The position numbers and the translations under genes are program-made. DNA of 64,000 nucleotides from Aquarana catesbeiana (taxonomy: Eukaryota > Chordata > Amphibia > Anura > Ranidae): contig NC_133328.1 of assembly GCF_042186555.1 (NCBI RefSeq), positions 342,032,035 through 342,096,034 on the forward strand. Direction: 5' to 3'. The notes beneath the pieces are model-generated. The model was not told the origin of the DNA, made no database searches, and saw only the letters and a list, made by a program, of their open reading frames with translations. Positions 32,475 through 43,542 of this stretch are shown in pieces (position 1 is the stretch's first letter; every line of letters starts with the position of its first letter).

Positions 32475-32634
32475 TTAATTAATTTGGATTTTCGGACAAA
32501 TGCAATTGTTAATGAAAAATGAAATATATAAAAAAGAATTTCGGGAGTAACTAAATACATTTATTTTTTGGACAATGAAATTCCAAAACGAAATATTTCA
32601 GTGTGCACATGTCTAATTACTAGTCATATTGGTT

Positions 32635-33337
32635 CAGTAAACATCCCGAGTATGAAAAATTTTGAAACATGGGACTGCACAAAGTCCGATGTTACAATCA
32701 GGACAATGGAACCTGGTTTCCTTTCAGATTTTCTTTCCACTGTCATCTCGCTTTGAGCAACAAACCACGTACATCCTTGTAGGTGCTGACTTTTTCACAG
32801 TTGGTGGGATGTAGTCCATGAAGTGATGACCAGTCAGGCATTCCGGGTCGACAACACCAGCAGCACGACGTCCAGCTCTATTCACAGCTCTATTCACAGC
32901 CATTGATGTTTGGTGGTTCACGAAGTTCAGTTCGGCAACCTTCCAAATAAAGTAAGAATAAATTATAGGCTTGTCACTCTTTTTTTTTTTTTTTTAGCAG
33001 AATGTAGACATTCCACAAGCATTGCTCAAGAAAATGTCTGAAGATCTTTTTGGAATACTTTTTTTGCTGTTTTTGCATTGCTGGATAGAATGTATTTGCT
33101 TGGTCGGCTCTGTCAACACCTCCCATGGTGTTATTGTGGTCTATCACTACTTGTGGCTTCATGATTTCATTCCCACCTTTTGTGCATACTAAAACAGTGG
33201 AGGTATTATGGACTGTACTCATTAGGCACACATCTTTTTGTCATGCCATCACAGTGCCATCATTTTGCCTTTCTACTAGGCAACCATTTCTCCAGTCTTG
33301 AGTTTCTTATTGGCAAACATTGGCAGCATGTCGCGCC
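32635..33337 (-). pseudogene. piggyBac transposase, C-terminal half
   Basis: Minus-strand reading gives FANKKLKTGEMV, then KGKMMAL.WHDKK with in-frame stops, then CLMSTVHNTSTV, then KPQVVIDHNNTMGGVDRADQ, which carries a conserved catalytic-region Asp, then FRHFLEQCLWNVYIL, and after the NFVNHQTS break the Cys-rich zinc domain VVCCSKRDDSGKK, TRFHCPDCN, LCAVPCFKIFHT. The final TGA is at 32635-32637. The reading has several stops (including one in the zinc domain near 32721) and frame breaks near 32990. The N-terminal half is absent; the junction with 5' non-coding sequence is at about 33337. Confidence 0.8.
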
Positions 33338-33563
33338 GGTTAACACCCCCCTACGCCCGGACACCAGGACACCAGGACACACAGAGCATTGGGCGGAAGA
33401 TCCAGCCGCCAGACACAGCGGGAGTACATCACGGGATCTTGGGGACAAGGTAAGTAACCTCTTACAGGATCCAGCGATGCAATCCTGAGTATGGATCGGG
33501 GTTACCATTAATGTTACTGAAATTTCACCCAGAGCCACACTCAGAAATTCTGCCAAGGAGGGT
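33338..33563 (-). other. 5' non-coding end of the piggyBac element
   Basis: On the minus strand it starts CCTCCTTGGCAGAATTTC and continues to the deletion junction with transposase coding sequence. Contains a duplicated GGACACCA. No ORF. Confidence 0.45.
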
Positions 33564-33589
33564 AATAAATATTTTTAGTTTGGATATGG

Positions 33590-34388
33590 TCAGCAGCAAT
33601 ACTCACGTAGGCTATGGTGTTTAAATGATGCTCAATTGGTACTAAAGGACCCAAAGTGTGCCAAAACGTCCTCCACACATTACACCACCAGCCTGAACCA
33701 TAGATACAAGGCAGGATGGATCCATGCTTTCATGTTGTTTACACCAAATTCTGACCCTACCATCTGAATGTCACAGATTCATTAGACCAGGCAACATTTT
33801 TCCAATCTTCTATTGTCCAATTTTGGTGAGCCTTTGCAAATTGTAGGCTCATTTTTCTCTTCTCAGCTGACAGGGTGGCACCCAGTGTGGTCTTCTGCTG
33901 CTGTAGCCCATCTGCTTCAAGGTTCGATGTATTGTGCATTCAGAGATGGTATTCTGCATACCTTGGTTGTAACGACTGGTTATTTGAGTTACTGTTGCCT
34001 TTTCTATCATCTCAAACCAGTTTGCCCATTCTCCTCTGACCTCTGACATCAACAAGGCATTTTCGTCCACACAATTGCTGTTCACTGGATATTTTTTATT
34101 TTTTGGATCATTCTCTCTAAACCCTAGAGATTGTTGTGCATGATAATCCCAGTAGATCAGCAGTTTTTGAAATACTCAGACCAGCCTGTCTGGCACAAAC
34201 AACCTTACCATGTTCAAAGTCACTTAAATCCTCTTTCTTCCCCATTCTGATACTCAGTTTGAACTTCAGCAAGTAATTTTGTCTAGATGCCTAAGTGAAT
34301 TGAGTTGCTGCCATGTGATTGTCTGATTAGCAATTTGTGTTACCAAGAAATTGAACAGGGGTACCCTAATAAAGTAACCGGTGAGTGT
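33590..34388 (-). pseudogene. Tc1-like transposon, 5' two-thirds, with decayed transposase
   Basis: The minus-strand terminus TACACTCACCGGTTACTTTATTAGG at 34388, next to TA, is typical of a Tc1/mariner group found widely in fish and frogs. Downstream the transposase can be followed in pieces: the HTH region (GKKEDLSDFEHGKV, RQAGLSISKTADLLG), then RYNQGMQNTISECTIHRTLKQMGY, then AKAHQNWTIEDWKNVAWSNES near 33760-33870, where the first catalytic Asp would be. It breaks off at about 33590. Stops and frame changes make it inactive. Confidence 0.8.
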
Positions 34389-34992
34389 ATATACTATATA
34401 TATATATATATTCAGTCAAAGAGGGCAACTAAAAGAGGGCAACTAAAGCCTGAAAATGTGCAGAAAGCACATTACACAAAATATCAAATATGAAAACATG
34501 TGAATTGTATGGGATCTGCCAACATGTTTTGTGCTTTCCCATTTCTTCAAGGCTTAATCATCCATGTGTACATCACAAAACATCTTTAAAATTGGATGTG
34601 TTCAAGCTAAGGGGAAATCAAACAAGGGAAAAGACACTCCACCTCACTGATATGGAGCATATGTGAAACTTGGTCACCATATATGGTGTGGGTTATAGTA
34701 AAAGACACACCTTTATAGAGAGGTGACAGGAACACATTAATTTAAGCTCTAGTAGAAGAAAACTGAGCTAGAAGTTTGCATCTAGGTACAACATCAATCA
34801 GAGTGGATGCACTGCAAAGCAAGGAACATTCCATTGTATGTCCGGTCCATCATGTGTAAGAAAGTTTGCACTAGCACCCAAGACATCAAAAAAGGGTCCA
34901 ACCTTCTCTGTTGGATCCTTTTTTGATGTCTTGGGTGCTAGTGCAGTCTAAATTATGCTTACTTAACACATTTAGCCAATCAATATATATAA
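34389..34992. other. Non-coding stretch with a TA microsatellite and a 35-bp-arm hairpin
   Basis: TA repeats lie at about 34387-34411 and AGAGGGCAACTAAA is doubled near 34420-34448. The hairpin is listed separately. No gene is seen. Confidence 0.6.
34868..34944. repeat. Near-perfect hairpin, 35-bp arms, 7-nt loop
   Basis: GCACTAGCACCCAAGACATC at 34868 pairs with GATGTCTTGGGTGCTAGTGC ending at 34944; a single mismatch in the whole stem. Size and shape are pre-miRNA-like, but it may be just a small foldback. Confidence 0.8.
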
Positions 34993-36206
34993 CCACTTAA
35001 GGACCAGCCACCATAGTTGTACTGAGGCAGGTTGGCTCCCCTGCGCAAAACACTTTCATTGTACGTTGACTCACGCAGGCACATGCTGCGAGAATGTGCC
35101 TGCAGGTCGGGCAGACACGATGTCTGCCGGTGACCCACGATCGCCTAGTATAGAGGCAGAATGGGGATCTGTCTTTGTAAACAGGCCGGATCCCCATTCT
35201 GACAGATGACATGACAGAGATCTACTGTTCCAGGCAGCCCATCCCCCCTACAGTTAGAACACACCTAGGGAACACAGTTAAACCCTTGATTGCCCCTAGT
35301 GTTAAACCCTTCCCTGACAGTGTCATTTTTACATTGATCAGTGCATTTTTTAACCACTTAAGGACCGCCTAACGCCGATTTACGTCGGCAAGGCGGCACG
35401 GGCAGGCAAAATCACGTACATGTACACGCCCGGTGCCCGAGGCGGTCCCGTTTTGTCCCCCGGCGATCGGAGGTGAGGGGGAGGCCATCCGTTCGTGGCC
35501 CCCCCCTCGCGATCGCCGCCGGCCAATCAGATTACTTCCTTTGCTGCTGTATGCTAAACAGCAGCAAAGGAAATGATGTCATCTCTCCTCGGCTCGGTAT
35601 TCCGTTGCAGCGCCGAGGAGAGAAGACATCAATGTAAGTGCACCAACACTACACAACACAGTAGAACATGCCAGGCACACAAAACACCCCGATCCCCCCC
35701 CCGATCGCCCCCCGATCCCCCCCCAATCACCCCCCCCCTCCCTGTCACAAACTGACACCAGCAGTTTTTTTTTTTTTTCTGATTACTGCATTGGTGTCAG
35801 TTTGTGACAGTTACAGTGTTGGGACAGTTAGTATTACCCCCCTTTAGGTCTAGGGTACCCCCCTAACCCCCCCTAATAAAGTTTTAACCCCTTGATCACC
35901 CCCTGTCACCAGTGTCACTAAGCGATCATTTTTCTGATCGCTGTATTAGTGTCGCTGGTGACGCTAGTTAGTGAGGTAAATATTTAGGTTCGCCGTCAGC
36001 GTTTTATAGCGACAGGGACCCCCATAAACTATCTAATAAATGTTTTAACCCCTTGATTGCCTCCTAGTTAACCCTTTCACCACTGATCACCGTATAACTG
36101 TTACGGGTGACGCTGGTTAGTTTGTTTATTTTTTATAGTGTCAGGGCACCCGCCGTTTATTACCGAATAAAGGTTTAGCCCCCCGGTCGCCCGGCGGTGA
36201 TATGCG

Positions 36207-37270
36207 TCGCCCCAGGCAGCGTCAGATTAGCGCCAGTACCGCTAACACCCACGCACGCAGCATGCGCCTCCCTTAGTGGTATAGTATCTGTACAGATCAA
36301 TATCTGATCCGATCAGATCTATACTAGCGTCCCCAGCAGTTTAGGGTTCCCAAAAACGCAGTGTTAGCGGGATCAGCCCAGATACCTGCTAGCACCTGCG
36401 TTTTGTCCCTCCGCCCGGCCCACCCAAGTGCAGTATTGATTGATCACTGTCACTTACAAAACACTAAACGCATAACTGCAGCGTTCGCAGAGTCAGGCCT
36501 GATCCCTGCGATCGCTAACATTTTTTTTGGTAGCATTTTGGTGAGCTGGCAAGCACCAGCCCCAGGCAGCGTCAGGTTAGCGCCAGTACCACTGACACCC
36601 ACGCACGTACCATACACCTCCCTTAGTGGTATAGTATCTGATCGGATCAATATCTGGTCCGATCAGATCTATACTAGCGTCCCCAGCAGTTTAGGGTTCC
36701 CAAAAACGCAGTGGTAGCGGGATCAGCCCAGATACCTGCTAGCACCTGCGTTGTGCCCCTCCGCCCGGCCCAGCCCAGCCCACCCAAGTGCAGTATCGAT
36801 CGATCACTGTCACTTACAAGGCACTAAATGCATAACTGCAGCATTCGCAGAGTCAGGCCTGATCCCTGCGATCGCTAACAGTTTTTTTGGTAGCATTTTG
36901 GTGAACTAGCAAGCACCGTCCCCAGGCAGCGTCAGGTTAGCGCCAGTACCACTAACACCCACGCACGCAACATACGCCTCCTTTAGTGGTATAGTATCTG
37001 AACGGATCAACATCTGATCCGATCAGATCTATACTAGCGTCCCCAGCAGTTTAGGGTTCCCAAAAACGCAGTGTTAGCGGGATTAGCCCAGATATTTGCT
37101 AGCACCTGCGTTTTGCCCTCCGCCCGGCCCAGCCCAGCCCACCCAAGTGCAGTATCGATCGATCACTGTCACTTACAAAACACTAAACGCATAACTGCAG
37201 CGTTTGCAGAGTCAGGCCTGATCCCTGCGATCGCTAACAGTTTTTTTGGAAGCTTTTTATTGAACTGGCA
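36207..37270. repeat. Three tandem units of 350-360 bp
   Basis: ATAGTATCTG recurs at 36281, 36631 and 36991; each unit has GTCCCCAGCAGTTTAGGGTT, GCGGGAT.AGCCCAGATA and CAGAGTCAGGCCTGATCCCT in the same order. Frames of 66-118 aa here are repeat by-products. Confidence 0.85.
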
Positions 37271-37529
37271 AGCACCAGCGGCCTAGTACACCCCGGTCGT
37301 AGTCAAACCAGCGCTGCAGTAACACTTGGTGACGTGGCGAGTCCCATAAGTGCAGTTCAAGCTGGTGAGGTGGCAAGCACAAGTAGTGTCCCGCTACCAC
37401 CAAGAAGACAAACACAGGCCCGTCGTGCCCATAGTGCCCTTCCTGCTGCATTCGCCAATCCTAATTGGGAACACACCGCTTCTGCAGCACCCGTACTTCC
37501 CCCATTCACATCCCCAACCAAATGCAGTC

Positions 37530-37724
37530 AGCTGCATGAGAGGCATTTTCTTTATGTCCTCCCGGGTACCGCTACCCAACGAACCCCCCCAAAAAAGATG
37601 TTGTGTCTGCAGCAAGCGCGGATATAGGCGTGACACCCACTATTATTGTCCCTCCTGTCCTGACAATCCTGGTCTTTGCATTGGTGAATGTTTTGAACGC
37701 TACCATGCACTAGTTGAGTATTAG
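37530..37724 (+). pseudogene. piggyBac transposase C-terminal zinc domain, frameshifted
   Basis: LHERHFLYVLP is read up to about 37580 in one frame. After the tract of seven C and six A at 37583-37596 the frame changes to KRCCVCSKRGYRRDTHYYCPSCP, then GLCIGECFERYHALVEY and a stop at 37722-37724. The Cys/His pattern (CxxC, CxxC, C, C, H) is that of the Cys-rich domain with which piggyBac transposases bind their ends. Nothing upstream resembles the DDD nuclease, so only the tail is preserved. Confidence 0.8.
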
Positions 37725-38059
37725 CGTAGGGTACAGCATTCCACAGACTAGGCACACTTTCACAGGGTCTCCCAAGATGCCATCGCATTTTGAGAGACCC
37801 GAACCTGGAACCGTTACAGTTATAAAAGTTAGTTACAAAAAAAGTGTAAAAAAAAAATATATATATAAAATAAAAAAAAATAGTTGTCGTTTTATTGTTC
37901 TCTCTCTCTATTCTCTCTCTCTATTGTTCTGCTCTTTTTTTACTGTATTCTATTCTGCAGTGTTTTATTGTTATTGTTATTATGTTTTATCATGTTTGTT
38001 TTTCAGGTATGTAATTATTTATACTTTACTGTTTACTGTGCTTTATTGTTAACCATTTT

Positions 38060-39240
38060 TTTGTCTTCAGGTACGCCATTCACAACTTTGAGTGGTTATA
38101 CCAGAATGATGCCTGCAGGTTTAGGTATCATCTTGGTATCATTCTTTTCAGCCAGCGGTCGGCTTTCATGTAAAAGCAATCCTAGCGGCTAATTAGCCTC
38201 TAGACTGCCTTTACAAGCCGTGGGAGGGAATGCCCCCCCCCCACCGTCTTCCGTGTTTTTCTCTGGCTCTCCTGTCTCAACAGGGAACCTGAGAATGCAG
38301 CCGGTGATTCAGCCAGCTGACCATAGAGCTGATCAGAGACAAGAGTGGCTCCAAACATCTCTATGGCCTAAGAAACCGGAAGCTACGAGCATTTTATGAC
38401 TTAGATTTCGCCGGATGTAAATAGCGCCATTGGGAAATTGGGGAAGCATTTTATCACACCGATCTTGGTGTGGTCAGATGCTTTGAGGGCAGAGGAGAGA
38501 TCTAGGGTCTAATAGACCCCAATTTTTTCAAAAAAGAGTACCTGTCACTACCTATTGCTATCATAGGGGATATTTACATTCCCCGAGATAACAATAAAAA
38601 TGATTTAAAAAAAAAAAAAATGAAAGGAACAGTTTAAAAATAAGATAAAAAAGCAAAAAAATAATAAAGAAAAAAAAAAAAAAAAAAAGCACCCCTGTCG
38701 CCCCCTGCTCTTGCGCTAAGGCGAACGCAAGCGGCGGTCTGTCGTCAAACGTAAACAGCAATTGCACCATGCATGTGAGGTATCGCCGCGAAGGTCAGAT
38801 CGAGGGCAGTAATTTTTGCAGTAGACCTCCTCTGCAAATCTAAAGTGGTAACCTGTAAAGGCTTTTAAAGGCTTTTAAAAATGTATTTATTTTGTTGCCA
38901 CTGCACGTTTGTGCGCAATTGTAAAGCATGTCAAGTTTGGTATCCATGTACTCGGCCTAAGATCATCTTTTTTATTTCATCAAACATTTGGGCAATATAG
39001 TGTGTTTTAGTGCATTAAAATTTAAAAAAGTGTGTTTTTTCCCCAAAAAATGCGTTTGAAAAATCGCTGCGCAAATACTGTGTGGAAAAAAAAAATGAAA
39101 CACCCACCATTTTAATCTGTAGGGCATTTGCTTTAAAAAAATATATAATGTTTGGGGGTTCAAAGTAATTTTCTTGCAAAAAAAAAAAACTTTTTCATGT
39201 AAAAAATAAGTGTCAGAAAGGGCTTTGTCTTCAAGTGGTT
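38060..39240. repeat. Segment related to the TTAT/TTAA MITE at 45504-46708
   Basis: In the same order as 45549-46712 it shows GGTTATACCAGAATGATGCC, AAAGAGTACCTGTCAC, TGTGAGGTATCGCCGCGA, GCGCAAATACTGTGTG, ATATATAATGTTTGGGGGTTC and AAGTGGTTA-type ends. Identity is modest, and the region seems to be an old relative absorbed in the larger element. Confidence 0.55.
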
Positions 39241-39307
39241 AGAAGAGTGGGTAATGTGTGACATAAGCTTCTAAATGTTGTGCATAAAATGCCAGGACAG
39301 TTCAAAA

Positions 39308-40725
39308 CCCCCCCAAATGACCCCATTTTGGAAAGTAGACACCCCAAGCTATTTGCTGAGAGGCATGTCGAGTCCATGGAATATTTTATATTGCGACACA
39401 AGTTGCGGGAAAGAGACAAATTTTTTTTTTTTTTTGCACAAAGTTGTCACTAAATGATATATTGCTCAAACATGCCATGGGAATATGTGAAATTACACCC
39501 CAAAATACATTCTGCTGCTTCTCCTGAGTATGGGGATACCACATGTGTGAGACTTTTTGGGAGCCTAGCCGCGTACGGGACCCCGAAAACCAAGCACCGC
39601 CTTCAGGCTTTCTAAGGGCGTGAATTTTTGATTTCACTCTTCACTGCCTATCACAGTTTCGGAGGCCATGGAATGCCCAGGTGGCACAACCCCCCCCCCC
39701 AAATGACCCCATTTTGGAAAGTAGACACCCCAAGCTATTTGCTGAGAGGTATAGTGAGTATTTTGCAGACCTCACTTTTTGTCACAAAGTTTTGAAATTT
39801 GAAAAAAGAAAAAAAAAAAAAGTTTTTTCTTGTCTTTCTTCATTTTCAAAAACAAATGAGAGCTGCAAAATACTCACCATGCCTCTCAGCAAATAGCTTG
39901 GGGTGTCTACTTTCCAAAATGGGGTCATTTGGGGGGGTTTTGTGCCACCTGGGCATTCCATGGCCTCCGAAACGGTGATAGGCAGTGAAGAGTAAAATCA
40001 AAAATTCACGCCCTTAAAAACGCTGAAGGCGGTGATTGGTTTTCGGGGCCCCGTACACGGCTAGGCTCCCAAAAAGTCCCACACATGTGGTATCCCCATA
40101 CTCAGGAGAAGCAGCAGAATGTATTTTGGGGTGCAATTCCACATATGCCCATGGCCTGTGTGAGCAATATATCATTTAGTGACAACTTTGTGCAAAAAAA
40201 AAAAAAAAAAAAAAAAAAAAGTGTCACTTTCCCGCAACTTGTGTCAAAATATAAAATATTCCATGGACTCAATATGCCTCTCAGCAAATAGCTTGGGGTG
40301 TCTACTTTCCAAAATGGGGTCATTTGGGGGGGGTTGTGCCACCTGGGCATTCCATGGCCTCCGAAACTGTGATAGGCAGTGAAGAGTGAAATCAAAAAGT
40401 TACACCCTTAGAAATCCTGAAGGCGGTGATTGGTTTTCGGGGTCCCATACGCGGCTAGGCTCCCAAAAAGTCCCACACATGTGGTATCCCCGTACTCAGG
40501 AGAAGTAGCTGAATATATTTTGGGGTGCAATTCCACATAGGCCCATGGCCTGTGTGAGCAATATATCATTTAGTGACAACTTTTTGTAAATATTTTTTTT
40601 TTTTTTTTTTTTTGTCATTATTCAATCACTTGGGACAAAAAAAATAAATATTCAATGGGTTCAACATGCCTATCAGCAATTTCCTTGGGGTGTCTACTTT
40701 CCAAAATGGGGTCATTTGGGGGGGT
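39308..40725. repeat. Array of direct and inverted copies of a TTTCCAAAATGGGGTCATTT module
   Basis: ATGACCCCATTTTGGAAAGT occurs in plus orientation near 39315 and 39700 and inverted near 39913, 40308 and 40700. The longer units around it (about 390 bp, with CCACACATGTGGTATCCCC and the GCAGTGAAGAGT blocks) make a near-palindrome centred at about 39820 plus one further tandem copy. A27 lies near 40194-40220. Confidence 0.75.
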
Positions 40726-41755
40726 TTTGTACTGCCCTGCCATTTTAGCACCTCAAGAAATGACATAGGCAGTCATAAACTAAAAGCTGTGTAAATTCCA
40801 GAAAATGTACCCTAGTTTGTAGACGCTATAACTTTTGCGCAAACCAATAAATATACGCTTATTGACATTTTTTTTACCAAAGACATGTGGCCGAATACAT
40901 TTTGGCCTAAATGTATGACTAAAATTGAGTTTATTGGATTTTTTTTATAACAAAAAGTAGAAAATATCATTTTTTTTCAAAATTTTCGGTCTTTTTCCGT
41001 TTATAGCGCAAAAAATAAAAACTGCAGAGGTGATCAAATACCATCAAAAGAAAGCTCTATTTGTGGGAAGAAAAGGACGCAAATTTCGTTTGGGTACAGC
41101 ATTGCATAACCGCGCAATTAGCAGTTAAAGCGACGCAGTGCCAAATTGGAAAAAGACCTCTGGTCCTTAGGCAGCATAATGGTCCGGGGCTCAAGTGGTT
41201 AAGCACTGATAAATGTAATAATGTCACTGGTCCCCAAAAAAGTGTCATATGGGGTCAGATTCATCAGCCGCAATGTCGCAGTCCCAATAAAAAAACGCAG
41301 ACCTCCGCCATTACCAATAAAAACAATAAAAAAAAAAAAAGTTCCTAAAACTATCCCATAGTTTGCAGACGTGATAACTTTTGCGTAAACCAATCAATAT
41401 ATGCCTATTGAGATTTTTTTTTTTTTTTACCAAAAATATGTAGAGAAATATATATCAGCCTAAACTGATGAATAGATTAGTTTTTTTATACATATATTTT
41501 TTGGATATGTATTATAGCAAAAAGTAAAAAGAAATTGTCTCTCTTTGTTTGCTTATAGCACAATAAAGAAAAACCACAGAGGTGATCAAATACCACCAAA
41601 GGAAAGCACTATTTGTGAGAGAAAAAGGACGACAATTTTGTTTGGGTGCAGCGTCGCATGACCGTGCAATTGTCAGTTAAAGCGACGCAGAGCCATATGA
41701 CTAAAAATGCCCTGGTCACTAAGGGGGCAAATCCTTCTGGTCCTTAAGTGGTTAA

Positions 41756-42953
41756 ATAGCAGAATATTTTCAGGAATAAAGATGATATTACAGGAGCTAA
41801 AAAGTGTGTGCTAAAAGGTAATAATTCTTCTCAAGGGTTACAATACCTGTTTTAAACAGATGTAAACTACTAAAAAAAATTCCACTACTACAGTTCTCCA
41901 GGATCATATACAAAAAACAGAAGACAAAAAGAACATGCTGAAGAAATATTAATCTATCTACAGGAACAGATTATCTCCCCCCATAGCCAAGAGTCCTAGA
42001 TAAAGTGATGTCAATTAATAAAAATGACAGATCAACGTAGGACATGCCCAGAGGGTTTATGACCAAGAAAACCAGAGATGAAAATTTATATGAGGATGTG
42101 AGAATATTAAACCTGAATATTATGAATCTTACATAGAATATTAAGTTGAATCAGAAGCATACAGTATATTAGTACAAACACAGAAAACTGCTCATAGCTG
42201 TAGGGATAGTTTGACTCTCAGAAAGGACATAGTGATACCAAACACTACCCCAGTATGTCCAGTTAGCTCCTACCCAGTCCGCCTTTAGGCGATCCTTGAA
42301 AGCTCAATATAAAAGTGAAAATATCCACGCTAAAACACACATAAAACAATAGAACATGGCATTGCAACTTTTTTTTTGAGGCTGAGAATGATAATGATAA
42401 TGATATTTTTTTTCCTCTAGCAGTGTTAATTTGGCTTTTTATACTGTTCAACTTTTTTATAAATGAAATGGATTTTTAAGATCATTCTGAGGTACAGTAT
42501 TAGGTTTGGCATCATGGTTTTTGTTTTCATTGATTCCAACTTTTAGAATGCTATGAGGTATGTGATAAACATCCCTTTTAGTTTCTTTATCTAAATGCGT
42601 GCGTGCGTATGTAGGTAACGCCTTTGATATTGTCATTTTATGATGAAACGCATAAGGCGGGACCCTATGCATGACACAAGCATGCCAGACGCTGTGGCCA
42701 TCTTGGAATCTTCTTTTGAAGCGCATTTTGTTTTTATGCATATAAGTGTGCATTTTTATTGAATAAAATGAATAGTGATTTCTAAGAACCTACCGCACTA
42801 TGGTATTTTATTTTGCCTTTGCGAGGTAAATATTATCAATATCGTATGAAGATACTGTAAGATACTGTACCTGGTCATTGGAGATATTTATGGTTGTCTG
42901 TTAAGCCTTGCTTCCTAGGGCTTATTGGGAGTAACCCATTTGATGTGCAGTAC
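41756..42953. other. No recognised gene
   Basis: AT-rich. The part from 42590 to 42830 (AAACGCATAAGGCGGGACCC and following) has the look of a dispersed repeat, but no ends or coding potential can be shown. Confidence 0.45.
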
Positions 42954-42959
42954 AGCTCC

Positions 42960-43542
42960 TTGGACAGAGGTCTGCTCTTTGGTAACAGAAGGGTGTGATT
43001 GACCACTCTATAATTTGAGGGTTTATTCCCTCTGGTAAGGAGATTTGCCTAATGTGTGTATCTATTTATTATCTATTTATTACACTGAAGTTGGTTCTGG
43101 AATGTCCATTTTTTGGCATTTATGCCATATGGACAGAGGTCTGCTCTTTGGCATTTATGCCATATGGACAGAGGTCTGCTCTTTGGTAACAGAAGGGTGT
43201 GATTGACCACTCTATAATTTGAGGGTTTATTCCCTCTGGTAAGGAGATTTGCCTAATGTGTGTATCTATTTATTATCTATTTATTACACTGAAGTTGGTT
43301 CTGGAATGTCCATTTTTTGGCATTTATGCCATATGGACAGAGGTCTGCTCTTTGGCATTTATGCCATATGGACAGAGGTCTGCTCTTTGGTAACAGAAGG
43401 GTGTGATTGACCACTCTATAATTTGAGGGTTTATTCCCTCTGGTAAGGAGATTTGCCTAATGTGTGTATCTATTTATTATCTATTTATTACACTGAAGTT
43501 GGTTCTGGAATGTCCATTTTTTGGCATTTATGCCATATGGAC
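42960..43542. repeat. 204-bp tandem repeat, three nearly identical copies
   Basis: GGTAACAGAAGGGTGTG recurs at 42981, 43185 and 43389, exactly 204 bp apart, and the copies are nearly identical throughout. Each later copy also has a doubled GCATTTATGCCATATGGACAG segment. Confidence 0.95.

Larger units (their letters stand above)
20938..32615. mobile_element. Non-autonomous hAT-like element split by Harbinger copy B
   Basis: Ends TAGACATGTGCA and TGCACATGTCTA are perfect inverted repeats, and the 8-bp ATTACTAG is duplicated at 20930-20937 and 32616-32623. Eight-base duplications are standard for hAT. Without the Harbinger and the MITE at 32001-32474 it is about 1.2 kb. It includes repeats of a TCGTTTTCGTTT type near the left end, a 20-bp triplet (21201-21258) and a 120-bp palindrome (31859-31978). 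A short frame starting with ATG at 31806 (MNDEDSQSSEKHTNVESL) ends soon after. I cannot tell whether it is a transposase remnant. Confidence 0.75.
20632..33563 (-). mobile_element. Internally deleted piggyBac transposon (outermost level of the nest)
   Basis: Both ends start CCTCC: CCTCCCCGGTTGTATG at 20632 and, on the minus strand, CCTCCTTGGCAGAATTTC at 33563. Bordering ATTA and TAAT suggest a decayed TTAA. Between them lie the 3' untranslated part (20632-20937), a hAT insertion with TSD ATTACTAG (20938-32615), the transposase C-terminal half (32635-33337) and the 5' non-coding part (33338-33563). Without the insertion it is about 1.25 kb. The 3' part contains a second, diverged copy of the end of the transposase frame near 20750-20810. 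Confidence 0.65.
35354..41198. mobile_element. piggyBac derivative, 5.8 kb, inserted at TTAA in the outer MITE
   Basis: TTAA (35350-35353 and 41199-41202) flanks CCACTTAAGGACCGCC and, reversed, CCACTTGAGCCCCGGACC. From the left: a GC-rich leader with a GTAAGT donor near 35633, three 350-360-bp tandem units (36207-37270), a remnant of the transposase zinc domain (37530-37724), a segment like the 45504 MITE (38060-39240) and a mixed direct/inverted array (39308-40725). The catalytic domain is missing, so it is non-autonomous. Confidence 0.75.
34993..41751. mobile_element. piggyBac-type MITE, split by a 5.8-kb insertion
   Basis: Starts CCACTTAAGGACC after ATAA and ends GGTCCTTAAGTGG before TTAA (41752-41755). 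Removing 35354-41202 leaves about 0.9 kb that follows the 936-bp MITE at 4264-5199; the joined site GTGCATTTTTTAA/GCACTGAT corresponds to GTGCATTTTTAATCGCACTGAT there. Confidence 0.8.

Noticed and set aside
32724..33231. Considered as a domesticated PGBD-like host gene
   Set aside because: Several stops and frame breaks and no N-terminal half; a relic.
36361..36717. 118-aa frame in the piggyBac derivative
   Set aside because: Spans a tandem unit; the frame is not kept in the next units.
36207..37270. Tandem units considered as a CRISPR array
   Set aside because: Units are hundreds of bases, contiguous and without spacers; the window is eukaryotic transposon DNA.
42960..43542. 204-bp repeats considered as a centromeric satellite
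   Set aside because: Only three copies, bounded by ordinary sequence.
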